57,766 nucleotides of DNA from Hymenobacter rubidus (GTDB lineage Bacteria > Bacteroidota > Bacteroidia > Cytophagales > Hymenobacteraceae), in the NCBI RefSeq assembly GCF_016734815.1, contig NZ_JAERQF010000032.1:1-57766 (forward strand). Direction: 5' to 3'. Positions 7,272-15,420 of this stretch are shown piece by piece. The notes under the pieces were generated by a model that worked only from the letters and a program-made list of their open reading frames with translations, was not told where the DNA came from and searched no databases. How positions within the stretch are numbered: the stretch's first letter is position 1; every line of letters starts with the position of its first letter. Both the position numbers and the translations under genes were made by a program.

Positions 7272-8966
7272 TTACTTCGTCCCGGCCGACTTGCGGGCGC
7301 TGGCGGCCTGGCCCGTGGGCTTCAGCAGCGCGGCGTAGCGGTTCGGGTCGTTCAGGACGGCGACGGCGGCGATGATGTTGGGGTCGTCGTCGAAGCCGGC
7401 TTCGGTGCGGCCCTTCTCGAAGTAGTAGCGCGACACGATTTCCTGCTCCAACAGCTCCTTGATTTCGGGCTTGAAGCGTTGCAGGTCGTTGGCCTTGTTA
7501 ACGGTCACCTTCTTGCGGATGGCTTCGAGCTCCAGCTTCACGTCGTCGTAGTGCTTTTCCTCTTTCACTTTCTTGCTGAGGTCGGTGAGGGCCTTTTCGG
7601 CGTCGGTGCTGTAGCTGATGTTCTTGCCCTGCAGGTAGGCCACGAACTTCTGGTAGTCGACGTCCGAGAGCTTGAACTGGCGGGCGGGTACGATGGTGGG
7701 GTGCTCGGCGCGGTAGCGGGTGGCGTAGTCGAAGAGGTAGCTTTTCTGGAGCAGGATGCGGGTGATATCAGCGATTTCGCGGTCCTGCACCTCAATGTCG
7801 GGAGCCACGCCGCCGCCGTCGTACACGGTGCGGCCGGCGGTGGTTTTGAAGGCCGTGCGCAGCGAATCGGGGAATTTGCCCAGCGTGCCGTCTTCCGCGC
7901 GGTGCGCGTAGTCGATTTCCTGGATGCAACGGCCGCTCGGGATGTAGTACTTGGCGGTCGTCACCTTCAGCTGCGAGTTGTAGCTGAGCGGGCGCGTGGC
8001 CTGCACGAGGCCCTTGCCGAAGGTGCGCTCGCCCACCAGCACGGCGCGGTCGTAGTCCTGCAACACGCCCGACACGATTTCCGACGCCGACGCCGAGCGG
8101 TTGCTCGTAATGATGGCAATCGGAATCTGGGTATCAAGCGGCACGTCGAGGGCCTTGTAGGTTTTGTTCCACTCCGTCACCTTGCCCTTGGTGCTCACCA
8201 CATCGAGGCCTTTGTCGATGAAGAGGTTGGAGATGTTCACGGCCTCGTTCAGCAGGCCGCCGGGATTGTCGCGGATATCGAACACGATTTTCTTCGCGCC
8301 CTGCTCCTTGAGCTTGGTTACGGCGGCGCGCACTTCCTTGCCCGCATCCACCGTGAAACCGCCGAGCTGGAAGTAGCCCACGTCGCCGGAAATCATGCCG
8401 GTATAGGGCACGTTGTCGACCTGAATTTTATCGCGGGTGATGTCGATTTCGATGGGTTTGTCCTGGCCGTAGCGCGTCACCATCAGCTTCACCATCGAAT
8501 TGGCCTGGCCCTTGAGCAGCTTGCTGATGTCGGCGTTCGACTTTTTATCGACCACCACGCCGTTGATGTCGAGGATTTCGTCGCCGGGGAGCAGGCCGGC
8601 TTTTTGAGCCGGGTAGCCTTCGTAGGCGCTTTGCACCACGGTTTTACCGTTGCGCTTCACCACCGACGCCCCGATGCCGCCGTACTGCCCGGTGGTCATG
8701 GTGCGGAAGTCCTCGATGTCGTCTTCCGGAATATAATTGGTGTACGGGTCGAGCGAGCGCAGCATAGCATCAATGCCCGTTTTCACCAGTTTGGCGGGCG
8801 TGACCTCGTCGACGTAATAAGTGTTGACCTCCTTGAAGAGCGTGGCGAAAATGTCCAGGTTCTTGGCAATCTCGAAGTACCGCTCGTTGTCGGAAGCGGC
8901 GCGGAACGATACCAAACCCAGCGTGCTCAGGGCCAGCGTGGCGAGTAGCTTTTTGCGGATAGTCAT
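7272..8966 (-). CDS. S41 family carboxy-terminal processing protease
   Basis: A 564-residue exported protease. Order: signal peptide (about 1-24), N-terminal helical region, PDZ domain (about 95-170, GQYGGIGASVV to MVTRYGQ), and the S41 catalytic core. SASASEIVSGVL provides the nucleophile, most likely Ser293, with Lys318 in GERTFGKGLVQ 25 residues later, the spacing of the Ser-Lys dyad in Prc/CtpA. The C-terminal region from about residue 430 is a charged helical extension common in Bacteroidota homologues. It should cleave periplasmic substrates from their C termini. The start lies 26 bp after the rnpA stop, so it is probably cotranscribed with rnpA. Confidence 0.93.
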   Translation of the reverse strand: MTIRKKLLATLALSTLGLVSFRAASDNERYFEIAKNLDIFATLFKEVNTYYVDEVTPAKLVKTGIDAMLRSLDPYTNYIPEDDIEDFRTMTTGQYGGIGASVVKRNGKTVVQSAYEGYPAQKAGLLPGDEILDINGVVVDKKSNADISKLLKGQANSMVKLMVTRYGQDKPIEIDITRDKIQVDNVPYTGMISGDVGYFQLGGFTVDAGKEVRAAVTKLKEQGAKKIVFDIRDNPGGLLNEAVNISNLFIDKGLDVVSTKGKVTEWNKTYKALDVPLDTQIPIAIITSNRSASASEIVSGVLQDYDRAVLVGERTFGKGLVQATRPLSYNSQLKVTTAKYYIPSGRCIQEIDYAHRAEDGTLGKFPDSLRTAFKTTAGRTVYDGGGVAPDIEVQDREIADITRILLQKSYLFDYATRYRAEHPTIVPARQFKLSDVDYQKFVAYLQGKNISYSTDAEKALTDLSKKVKEEKHYDDVKLELEAIRKKVTVNKANDLQRFKPEIKELLEQEIVSRYYFEKGRTEAGFDDDPNIIAAVAVLNDPNRYAALLKPTGQAASARKSAGTK

Positions 8967-8992
8967 ACAGAACGAATAGCGGCTAGGCGAAT

Positions 8993-9439
8993 CTACGGGG
9001 CCGACGGTGAGGCGGATGCCTCAACAGTCGTGCCTATCAAACGAAGAATACCGGAAATTAATTTTTTTTCCACCAACGCAAGTGGACTTTTTTCCTTCCC
9101 CGTGAAGATAATACCTAGCAGAGCGATTTCGTGCCCGTTGGGTTGCTCCGTAAGCCGATATTTATTGAGCCGATACGCCTCGCGAATGAGCCGCTTGAGC
9201 CGGTTGCGGTCGACGGCCCGCTTAAACGTGCGCTTGCTCACGCTGATGAGTACCTGCGGCGGGGCCGTGGTGGGCGCGGCCGCTTTTGTCCAGACGATGC
9301 GCAATGGGTAAACGCCGAAAGAGGAACTCTGCTTGCTGAAAAGCTCCTCAATGAGCTTCTTGCGGCACAGGTGTTCCTCTTTCGGAAAGGTATATTTTCG
9401 GGCTGCCAGCGGGGCGCCGGTAGCAGTGGGCTCGTTCAC
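8993..9439 (-). CDS. rnpA: Ribonuclease P protein component
   Basis: A 148-residue basic protein that binds RNase P RNA and helps mature the 5' ends of tRNAs. The family signature SVSKRTFKRAVDRNRLKRLI is at about residues 67-86. The N terminus FPKEEHLCRKKLIEELF is the usual first helix. The C-terminal tail, rich in Ala/Ser/Pro, is variable. It lies downstream of rpmH as in most bacteria and upstream of the S41 protease. Confidence 0.95.
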   Translation of the reverse strand: MNEPTATGAPLAARKYTFPKEEHLCRKKLIEELFSKQSSSFGVYPLRIVWTKAAAPTTAPPQVLISVSKRTFKRAVDRNRLKRLIREAYRLNKYRLTEQPNGHEIALLGIIFTGKEKSPLALVEKKLISGILRLIGTTVEASASPSAP

Positions 9440-9507
9440 GTTGCTTGCCTATTGGACCATTGCATCGACAGCAAAGCCCCTATGTTGGAAACGCCTAAAA
9501 TAGCGAA

Positions 9508-9551
9508 GCCGCATTGCAGCGACAGAAATAACGCTGTCTCAGCAATGCGGC
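9508..9551. repeat. Palindrome between rpmH and rnpA
   Basis: Arms GCCGCATTGC (9508-9517) and GCAATGCGGC (9542-9551) are perfect. Inner bases CGACAG and CTGTC extend the stem with a bulge. It lies in the rpmH-rnpA spacer and would form a hairpin in the shared transcript. There is no U tract, so attenuation or processing is more likely than simple termination. Confidence 0.6.
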
Positions 9552-9598
9552 AATCGGCTAGCTTACAGCCCAAAGCTGTGCGCTAACGGCTAAGAAGA

Positions 9599-9757
9599 CT
9601 AGCGCTTGTGCTTGCCTTCGTCGGATACGGTGAGGCGCTTGCGGCCTTTGGCACGACGGCGGGCCAGCACGTTGCGGCCGTTGGCGGTTTCCATGCGCAG
9701 ACGGAAGCCGTGCTTGTTTACACGCTTGCGCTTCGAGGGCTGATAGGTACGTTTCAT
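9599..9757 (-). CDS. rpmH: 50S ribosomal protein L34
   Basis: A 52-residue highly basic ribosomal protein. The start MKRTYQPSKRKRVNKHGFRL is diagnostic of L34, and the body ANGRNVLARRRAKGRKRL matches the family. The ATG at 9757 is the conserved start; upstream codons in frame cover the promoter. Confidence 0.97.
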   Translation of the reverse strand: MKRTYQPSKRKRVNKHGFRLRMETANGRNVLARRRAKGRKRLTVSDEGKHKR

Positions 9758-9797
9758 ATCAAGGAATCTTAAAAAGACGAGTTTCGAGTTGGGCCGG

Positions 9798-9828
9798 CAA
9801 AGGTACGGGCTTTGTCTGGAAAAGGCAA
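9798..9828 (-). promoter_or_regulatory. Promoter of rpmH-rnpA
   Basis: On the minus strand, the -7 element TACCTTTG is at 9798-9805 and the -33 TTG at 9826-9828, with a 20-base spacer. It lies about 40 bp before the rpmH ATG. Confidence 0.7.
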
Positions 9829-9900
9829 GGCCCTCAGCCACTTTTACGTGGACACCGTTAGCGGGCAGTAGCTTTAGCCCCGTTTAACCCCGTTTTGGCG

Positions 9901-11634
9901 ATGATTCACTACCACGTTTCCTTCGAAAATCCCCTCACGTTTTACCTGCAAATCCAGCTTACGCTGGACGTAGCTGCTGATGCCACTGCCCCGCTGGAAC
10001 TCCAGCTACCCGCCTGGCGCCCCGGCCGCTACGAGCTGCAAAACTTCGCCCAGAAGATTCAACGTGTGATAGTTGAGGATGCTGCTTCCGGCCAGCCCCT
10101 CCCCTACCGCAAGCTCACAAAGGACCGGTGGGAAGTGCTTGAGGCGGCCGGCCGCTCTATTCGGGTGCGATACAACTTCTACGCCCACCAGATGGATGCC
10201 GGCGGCTCCTGGCTCGATGAGTCGCAGCTGTACCTGAACCCCGTGCAGGCGCTGATGTATGCCGAGGGCCGGCAGCTGGAGGAATGCGAGTTAACCTTGG
10301 CACTGCCCGAGGGTTGGCAAGTGGCGTGTGGCCTGAAGCAAACCGCGCCGCATGTGCTTTCCGCGAAGGATTTCGACCAGCTGGCCGACTCGCCGCTGAT
10401 TGCTAGCCCCACGCTCACGCACCAAGAGTACGAGGCAGGCGGGCTGCCCTTCCACGTTTGGGCGCAGGGCGAGGCGCTGGTGAACTGGCCGAAGCTACTG
10501 GCTGATTTCAAGGCATTCTCGGAGGAGCAGTTGACGATGTTCGGCGGCTTTCCGGTGGTGGACTACCACTTCCTGAACCAGTTTCTGCCCTACAAGCACT
10601 ACCACGGCGTGGAGCACAACAACTCGACCGTGATTACGCTGGGGCCGGCGGAGCTGATTATGAGCGAGGGCCTGTACAAGGAACTGTTGGGCGTGAGCTG
10701 CCACGAGTTGTTCCACACCTGGAATATCAAGAGCATTCGGCCCGCCGAAATGCAGCCTTACGACTACAGCCGCGAGAACTACTTCCGCACCTGTTTCATT
10801 GCTGAGGGCATCACGACTTATTACGGCGAGTACCTGCTGGCCCGTAGCCACGTCCGCACGCCCGCGCAGTATTTCGAGGAGTTAAACATCGTGTTGCGCA
10901 AGCACTACGACGATGCCGGCGGCGAAAACCTTTCGCTGGCCGACGCCAGTATGGACCTCTGGCTGGATGGCTACAAAAACGGGGTACCCGACCGCAAAGT
11001 GTCCGTTTACCACAAAGGCGCCTTGGCTGCTTTGATTCTGGACCTCACCTTGCGGCAGCTTTCAGGCCACTCCCACAGCCTCGATGACGTGATGCGGCGG
11101 CTGTATGAGGAATTCGGCAAAACCGGCATCGGCTACACCGAGGCCGACTACGTGCGCATCGTGAACGAAGTGACGGGGCGCGACATGCACGCCTATTTTG
11201 ACAAGTTCATTTACGGCACCGCGCCGCTGCAGGAGCCTTTGGACCGGGTGTTGCACACCGTGGGCTGCCAGCTGCTGGTGGGCGAAAATGCCTCAGCCTC
11301 GGAAGGCCACTTCGGTTTCCGCACGGTGGTGAAGAACGAGCGGACCGAGGTAACCGCCATCTGGCCCAACTCCCCCGCCGCTGCGGCCCTGACGGTAGAC
11401 GATGAAATCGTAGCTGTGAACGGCCGCCGGGTGGATATGAACCTACAAAGCCTGCTCAGCACCGGCATGCCGGCTTATGAGGTGAGCGTGTTCCGCCAAA
11501 ACCGGCTGCTGACGGTGACGCTGGCCCCCACGACAGGCGCCAGCTTCGGGCAGCGCTATGCCATCGATAAGCTGGAGACGGCCGATGCGGCGCAGCAGCG
11601 TGGGTTTCAGCAGTGGCTGGGGTGGGAGTTTTGA
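9901..11634 (+). CDS. M61 family metallopeptidase (glycyl aminopeptidase type) with PDZ domain
   Basis: A 577-residue protein. The N-terminal beta domain (to about residue 165) is typical of M61, with WRPGRYELQNFAQ. The zinc site is HELFH at 268-272, with the third ligand probably Glu302 in AEGITTYYGEYL. A PDZ domain occupies about residues 465-540 (FRTVVKNERTEVTAIWPNSPAA). M61 enzymes favour substrates with N-terminal Gly or Ala. No signal peptide is seen, so the protein appears cytoplasmic. The start is the ATG at 9901; a TTG at 9895 is possible but unnecessary. Confidence 0.93.
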   Translation: MIHYHVSFENPLTFYLQIQLTLDVAADATAPLELQLPAWRPGRYELQNFAQKIQRVIVEDAASGQPLPYRKLTKDRWEVLEAAGRSIRVRYNFYAHQMDAGGSWLDESQLYLNPVQALMYAEGRQLEECELTLALPEGWQVACGLKQTAPHVLSAKDFDQLADSPLIASPTLTHQEYEAGGLPFHVWAQGEALVNWPKLLADFKAFSEEQLTMFGGFPVVDYHFLNQFLPYKHYHGVEHNNSTVITLGPAELIMSEGLYKELLGVSCHELFHTWNIKSIRPAEMQPYDYSRENYFRTCFIAEGITTYYGEYLLARSHVRTPAQYFEELNIVLRKHYDDAGGENLSLADASMDLWLDGYKNGVPDRKVSVYHKGALAALILDLTLRQLSGHSHSLDDVMRRLYEEFGKTGIGYTEADYVRIVNEVTGRDMHAYFDKFIYGTAPLQEPLDRVLHTVGCQLLVGENASASEGHFGFRTVVKNERTEVTAIWPNSPAAAALTVDDEIVAVNGRRVDMNLQSLLSTGMPAYEVSVFRQNRLLTVTLAPTTGASFGQRYAIDKLETADAAQQRGFQQWLGWEF

Positions 11635-11646
11635 ATAGCGCTGGAA

Positions 11647-11688
11647 ATCAAAAAGCCCCGCTGGATTCACCCAGCGGAGCTTTTTGAT
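11647..11688. terminator. Bidirectional terminator between M61 gene and 11703 gene
   Basis: The hairpin ATCAAAAAGCCCCGCTGG / CCAGCGGAGCTTTTTGAT has a 6-base loop and A/T runs on both sides. It separates two convergent genes. Confidence 0.85.
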
Positions 11689-11702
11689 TGAACTTGCGGC
11701 GT

Positions 11703-11945
11703 TTAGTTTCCCTGTTTACCGGGACCTTTGCCGCCGCTTACCGACATCGGGCGGTTGCCCTGCGGATTATTGCGGATGTTATTAACGCCGTGGCCGGCCG
11801 AGTTGCCGTCGGTGGTATTGCCGTGCGCCGATACATCCATTGTGTTCGGGCTTTGCACCTGGGTACTTTTCTTTTTGGTGTTAGCGGCCGGGTTCACGGA
11901 CGTTTTTTCGTTTTGCAGGTCGGTGTCTTTTTTGGCGTGTCCCAT
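11703..11945 (-). CDS. Small low-complexity hypothetical protein
   Basis: The encoded 80-residue protein is hydrophilic and rich in Asn, Gly, Lys, Ser and Thr (for example HGVNNIRNNPQGNRPMSVSGGKGPGKQGN), with no hydrophobic core, signal peptide or cysteine. It is probably disordered. A start at MGHAKKDTDLQNEK (11945) is chosen because codons upstream run into the 5' region without coding character. No function can be assigned; composition resembles small stress or desiccation-associated proteins, which is only an impression. Confidence 0.55.
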   Translation of the reverse strand: MGHAKKDTDLQNEKTSVNPAANTKKKSTQVQSPNTMDVSAHGNTTDGNSAGHGVNNIRNNPQGNRPMSVSGGKGPGKQGN

Positions 11946-12014
11946 GGCGGAAGGTGGTTGAGTGGAAGATATGAGGTTGTACCCCTCCGCCGCCAAAAAG
12001 TTGCCTTCCGAAGC

Positions 12015-12956
12015 CTAGGCTGGCACGTTGGCGGTGGCCGAAGCCGGCACCACCTTCACCAGCTCGGCAAACTGGGCTTCGCGGGCTTCCACTTCCTCGG
12101 GCGTGAGGTTGAGCAGGCGCTCGGTACCAAACTTCTCGACGCAGAACGAGGCCATGGCCGAGCCGTGAATCACGGCGCGCTTCATGTTTTCGAAGCTGAT
12201 GTCGTCCGTGGCCGCCAAGTGGCCGATGAAGCCCCCCGCGAACGTGTCGCCGGCACCGGTCGGGTCGAATACTTCTTCCAGCGGCAGGGCCGGCGCGTAG
12301 AACACCTTGTTTTTGTGGAAGAGCAACGCGCCGTGCTCACCTTTCTTGATGATGAGGAATTTCGGGCCCATGGCCATGATTTTCTTGGCGGCCTTCACCA
12401 GCGAATACTCGCCGGAAAGCTGGCGGGCTTCTTCGTCGTTGATGCTCAGCACGTCCACCATTTCGATGGTGGCAATGAGCTCGTCGAGGGCAATGTCCAT
12501 CCAGAAGTTCATCGTGTCCATCACAATCAGCTTGGGGCGGTTCACGAGGCGCTGAATGACGAGGCGCTGCACCTGCGGAGCCAGGTTGCCGAGCATCAGG
12601 TACTTGCAGTCCTGGTAAGCGTCGGGGATGATGGGGTCGAAGCTCCCCAACACGTTCAGCTCGGTGGTGATGGTTTCGCGGGAGTTGAGGTCCGTCGAAT
12701 ACTTGCCCGACCAGAAGAACGACTTCTCGCCTTCTTTGATTTGCAGGCCCTCTACGTCTACGCCGTGCTCTTCGAGCAGCAGGATGTCGGACTGCGGGAA
12801 GTCGTCGCCTACCACGGCCACCAGTTTCACAGGCTTCAGCGAATAAGAAGCCGAGAGGCTGATGTAAGTGGCGGCACCACCGATAATTTTATCGGTTTTG
12901 CCGAAAGGCGTTTCCAAGGCGTCGAATGCGACGCTGCCGATGACGAGCAAGCTCAT
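12015..12956 (-). CDS. PfkB family carbohydrate/nucleoside kinase
   Basis: A 313-residue ribokinase-fold enzyme that phosphorylates a sugar or nucleoside with ATP in the cytoplasm. The N terminus LLVIGSVAFDALETP with GGAATYISLSAS (about residues 26-37) corresponds to PfkB signature 1. DPTGAGDTFAGGF at 231-243 is signature 2, with catalytic Asp237 and the anion hole. The substrate-binding segment includes MDTMNFWMDIA. Length is normal. The particular sugar cannot be inferred; many Bacteroidota homologues are annotated simply as sugar kinases. Confidence 0.92.
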   Translation of the reverse strand: MSLLVIGSVAFDALETPFGKTDKIIGGAATYISLSASYSLKPVKLVAVVGDDFPQSDILLLEEHGVDVEGLQIKEGEKSFFWSGKYSTDLNSRETITTELNVLGSFDPIIPDAYQDCKYLMLGNLAPQVQRLVIQRLVNRPKLIVMDTMNFWMDIALDELIATIEMVDVLSINDEEARQLSGEYSLVKAAKKIMAMGPKFLIIKKGEHGALLFHKNKVFYAPALPLEEVFDPTGAGDTFAGGFIGHLAATDDISFENMKRAVIHGSAMASFCVEKFGTERLLNLTPEEVEAREAQFAELVKVVPASATANVPA

Positions 12957-13029
12957 GTAGGTAAATTGTGGTGAATAAAACGTTCGAAATTAAAGCCGTA
13001 TTAAAACGGATTCATTGCAAGCAACAAAA

Positions 13030-13057
13030 AAGTCCCCGGAAAATTCTCCGGGGACTT
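13030..13057 (-). terminator. Terminator of tRNA-His
   Basis: Perfect stem AAGTCCCCGGA / TCCGGGGACTT, 11 bp. On the minus strand the stem is followed by TTTTTTG. It lies about 10 bases past the tRNA 3' end. Confidence 0.88.
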
Positions 13058-13067
13058 CTTTTTGATG

Positions 13068-13142
<75 letters not shown>

Positions 13143-13160
13143 GTGTTTGTTTTGGTGGGG

Positions 13161-13192
13161 CAAAGATAGAAAAAGAAGCGGGAAATGGCAAA
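13161..13192 (-). promoter_or_regulatory. Promoter of tRNA-His
   Basis: On the minus strand, the -7 element TATCTTTG is at 13161-13168 and TTTG at 13189-13192, with a 20-base spacer. It lies about 20 bases upstream of the tRNA 5' end. Confidence 0.75.
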
Positions 13193-13208
13193 AAAAGTTC
13201 TTTGCCCT

Positions 13209-13327
13209 TCTGTCATCCTGAGCGCAGCGAAGGAACTTATCGCCGCTGAACGGATTGCAGTAACCCAATTATCAGTGGCAAATCGCTCTGGCTTGATAAG
13301 CTCCTTCGCTGCGCTCAGGATGACAGA
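13209..13327. repeat. Large palindrome, HAERSEA family, copy 3
   Basis: 33-bp arms (13209-13241 and 13295-13327) differ at one position. They begin TCTGTCATCCTGAGCGCAG. The 53-base spacer shows no gene. The element lies between the tRNA-His promoter and the helicase start. Confidence 0.9.
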
Positions 13328-13354
13328 TGTATTCAATATGTCGACCTTTGCGGA

Positions 13355-14764
13355 ATGGAACCCAACACCACCCCATCGTTCAACGATTTCAAACTCAACA
13401 AGCAACTACTTTCTGCCGTGGCGGCGGCTGGCTTCACCGACCCCACGCCGGTACAGATTCAGACCATCCCCCTGCTGCTGGCCGGGCACGACGTGCTGGG
13501 CATTGCCCAAACAGGCACCGGCAAAACAGCCGCCTTCGGCCTGCCGCTCTTGATGAAGGTAAAATACGCTCAAGGCACCAACCCACGCGCCTTGGTGCTG
13601 GCTCCCACCCGCGAGCTGGCCATGCAAATTGAAACGCACCTGAAAGCGCTGGCGGTGAACACCGACCTGCGCATTTTCGCCATTTATGGTGGCCTGGGCC
13701 CGAAAACCCAGATTGAAACCATCGCCGAAGGCATCGACGTGCTGGTGGCCACGCCGGGCCGGCTGATGGAAATTTACCTGAAAGGAGCGCTGCGCCTCAC
13801 CGACATCAAGACCCTGGTGCTGGACGAGGCCGACAAGATGATGGACATGGGCTTCATGCCCCAGATTCGGCGCATTCTGGAAATTATTCCGCGCAAGCGG
13901 CAGAACGCCCTTTTCTCGGCCACCATGCCGGAGCGAGTGACCACGCTGAGCGAGGAATTTCTGGAATTCCCGGTGCGGGTGGAGGTGAGCCCGCCGGCCA
14001 AAACGGCCTCTACGGTGAGCCAGGTGCTGTACGAGGCGCCCAACCTGCTCACCAAAATCAACCTGCTACACTTCCTGCTCTATCGCGATATCGACACCAT
14101 GACGCGGGTGCTGCTCTTCTGCCGCACCAAGCAGCACGCCGACCAAGTGGCGCACTTTCTGGAGCGCAAGGCTCCGGCCGGCGAGGTACGCGTGATTCAC
14201 GGCAACAAGGGCCAGAACGCGCGCATGAACAGCATGGAATCGTTCAAGGCCGGCGAGGTGCGCTACATGGTGGCCACGGATGTGGCCGCGCGCGGCATCG
14301 ACGTGCCGCAGGTGACGCACGTTATCAACTTCGACGTGCCGATTGTGCACGACGACTACGTGCACCGCATCGGGCGCACGGGGCGGGCTCAGCACATTGG
14401 CGCCGCCATCACCTTTGCCAACGAGGCCGAAATGGTGCACATTGGCGAAATCGAGCAGCTCATCAACCAAAAAATTGAGCTGCTCCCGCTGCCTGAGGAA
14501 GTGGTGGTGGAAGAAACGCCGTTTGAAGAGCAGCAGAAGATGGGCCGCGAGCTCGACGACCGCCGCAAGAAGCTGGACCCGACCTTTAAAGGTGCTTTCC
14601 ACGACCGCAAAGAGTGGATTAAGCCCGGCGTGACCATCGACAAGCGCACCGGCAAGCCCTTTAAAGAAGGACAGAAAAAGAGCACAAAGGGAGCAAAAGC
14701 CTTCGTGGGCAAGAAAGGCGGCTCGAACCCCGGCGTGAAGGCGCTGAAGCGGCGCGGACGTTAA
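13355..14764 (+). CDS. DEAD-box ATP-dependent RNA helicase (RhlE-like)
   Basis: A 469-residue protein with all helicase motifs in order: Q motif (FTDPTPVQIQ), motif I AQTGTGKT (51-58), PTRELA, TPGR, DEAD (157-160), SAT (188-190), then the second RecA domain with ATDVAARGID and HRIGRTGR. The C-terminal 90 residues are basic (KKSTKGAKAFVGKKGGSNPG) and probably bind RNA. It should remodel structured RNA, as in ribosome assembly or cold adaptation. The ATG at 13355 lies only 5 bases after a GACCTTTG that partly matches a -7 element, so the mRNA may have almost no leader. The upstream region is occupied by the palindrome at 13209-13327. Confidence 0.94.
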   Translation: MEPNTTPSFNDFKLNKQLLSAVAAAGFTDPTPVQIQTIPLLLAGHDVLGIAQTGTGKTAAFGLPLLMKVKYAQGTNPRALVLAPTRELAMQIETHLKALAVNTDLRIFAIYGGLGPKTQIETIAEGIDVLVATPGRLMEIYLKGALRLTDIKTLVLDEADKMMDMGFMPQIRRILEIIPRKRQNALFSATMPERVTTLSEEFLEFPVRVEVSPPAKTASTVSQVLYEAPNLLTKINLLHFLLYRDIDTMTRVLLFCRTKQHADQVAHFLERKAPAGEVRVIHGNKGQNARMNSMESFKAGEVRYMVATDVAARGIDVPQVTHVINFDVPIVHDDYVHRIGRTGRAQHIGAAITFANEAEMVHIGEIEQLINQKIELLPLPEEVVVEETPFEEQQKMGRELDDRRKKLDPTFKGAFHDRKEWIKPGVTIDKRTGKPFKEGQKKSTKGAKAFVGKKGGSNPGVKALKRRGR

Positions 14765-14780
14765 AAACGGGACGTAAAAA

Positions 14781-14822
14781 ACGAAACGCCATGCTGCGAC
14801 TTTGCGCAGCATGGCGTTTCGT
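14781..14822. terminator. Bidirectional terminator after helicase
   Basis: Perfect 18-bp stem ACGAAACGCCATGCTGCG with its complement and a 6-base loop. It is flanked by an A run upstream and a T run downstream, and lies between convergent genes. Confidence 0.93.
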
Positions 14823-14841
14823 TTTTATTGTCAATCCGGCT

Positions 14842-15294
14842 CTACTTGCCGTGATGTATCAGGTGCCCGAAGTGGATGCTGGCAAAGGTGAGGGCCGTGC
14901 CCCAGAATAGCGCACTCACAAACATGTGCAGCAAGATGCGCTGCCGCGGCACGCCCAGCAGCGTGGCAATGACGGTGCCGCCGATGGGCGACAGCAGAAT
15001 GGGCGTGAGAAAGGCAATGCCGCCCATTCCAAATTTGCGGAACACCTTGATGATGTTGCGCGAGCGTTTCGTAAAGATGGGCTCGCGGCGCAGGCGTCGC
15101 TGCTTCTGGCGGTGCTGCATCCAGGCGCGGCCCACTCCGGAAAAGATGAACACACTGGTCATCATGCCGGCCACCGTCAGGGCCAGGGTTTGCCAGAAGT
15201 GCAGGCCCATGGACGCCCCGGCCAGTGGGCCGCCCAAAAACTTGACCGTGCTCAACAGGAACACAGACGCGCATTTAATGGCGGGATGAAGCAC
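14842..15294 (-). CDS. Small membrane protein, possible small multidrug export family
   Basis: About 150 residues with three to four hydrophobic segments (LTVAGMMTSVFIFSGV, FGMGGIAFLTPILLSPIGGTVIATLLGV, HMFVSALFWGTALTFASIHF) and a basic loop (MQHRQKQRRLRREPIFTKRSR). The pattern resembles PF06695-like small multidrug export or VTT/DedA-type proteins, but I cannot settle it. The start is uncertain: an in-frame ATG at 15363 overlaps the -7 element TATCTTTG and cannot be used if that promoter is real. I therefore chose the GTG at 15294. It is followed on this strand by a strong shared terminator. Confidence 0.6.
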   Translation of the reverse strand: MLHPAIKCASVFLLSTVKFLGGPLAGASMGLHFWQTLALTVAGMMTSVFIFSGVGRAWMQHRQKQRRLRREPIFTKRSRNIIKVFRKFGMGGIAFLTPILLSPIGGTVIATLLGVPRQRILLHMFVSALFWGTALTFASIHFGHLIHHGK

Positions 15295-15350
15295 GGGATA
15301 ACGAAAAGCAGGCGGTGGAAGGGGGCAACTGACGCGGGGTGGGCGCGTGG

Positions 15351-15358
15351 CAAAGATA
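15351..15358 (-). promoter_or_regulatory. -7 element upstream of the small membrane protein gene
   Basis: On the minus strand, TATCTTTG matches TANNTTTG. A TTG lies 22 bases upstream (15381-15383), slightly farther than usual. It argues for a start downstream of base 15345. Confidence 0.5.
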
Positions 15359-15420
15359 CCCATTTCGGGAGGCCAGGGTTCAATCTGGCGCACAATTTCC
15401 TGCGCCACGGGCCCGCGGCC

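Noticed and set aside
7479..8948. A 489-codon open frame on the plus strand opposite the S41 protease gene
   Set aside because: It is an antisense shadow created by high GC at third codon positions. Its translation is rich in His, Val, Gly and Ala with no family resemblance, while the minus-strand protein has all S41 motifs.
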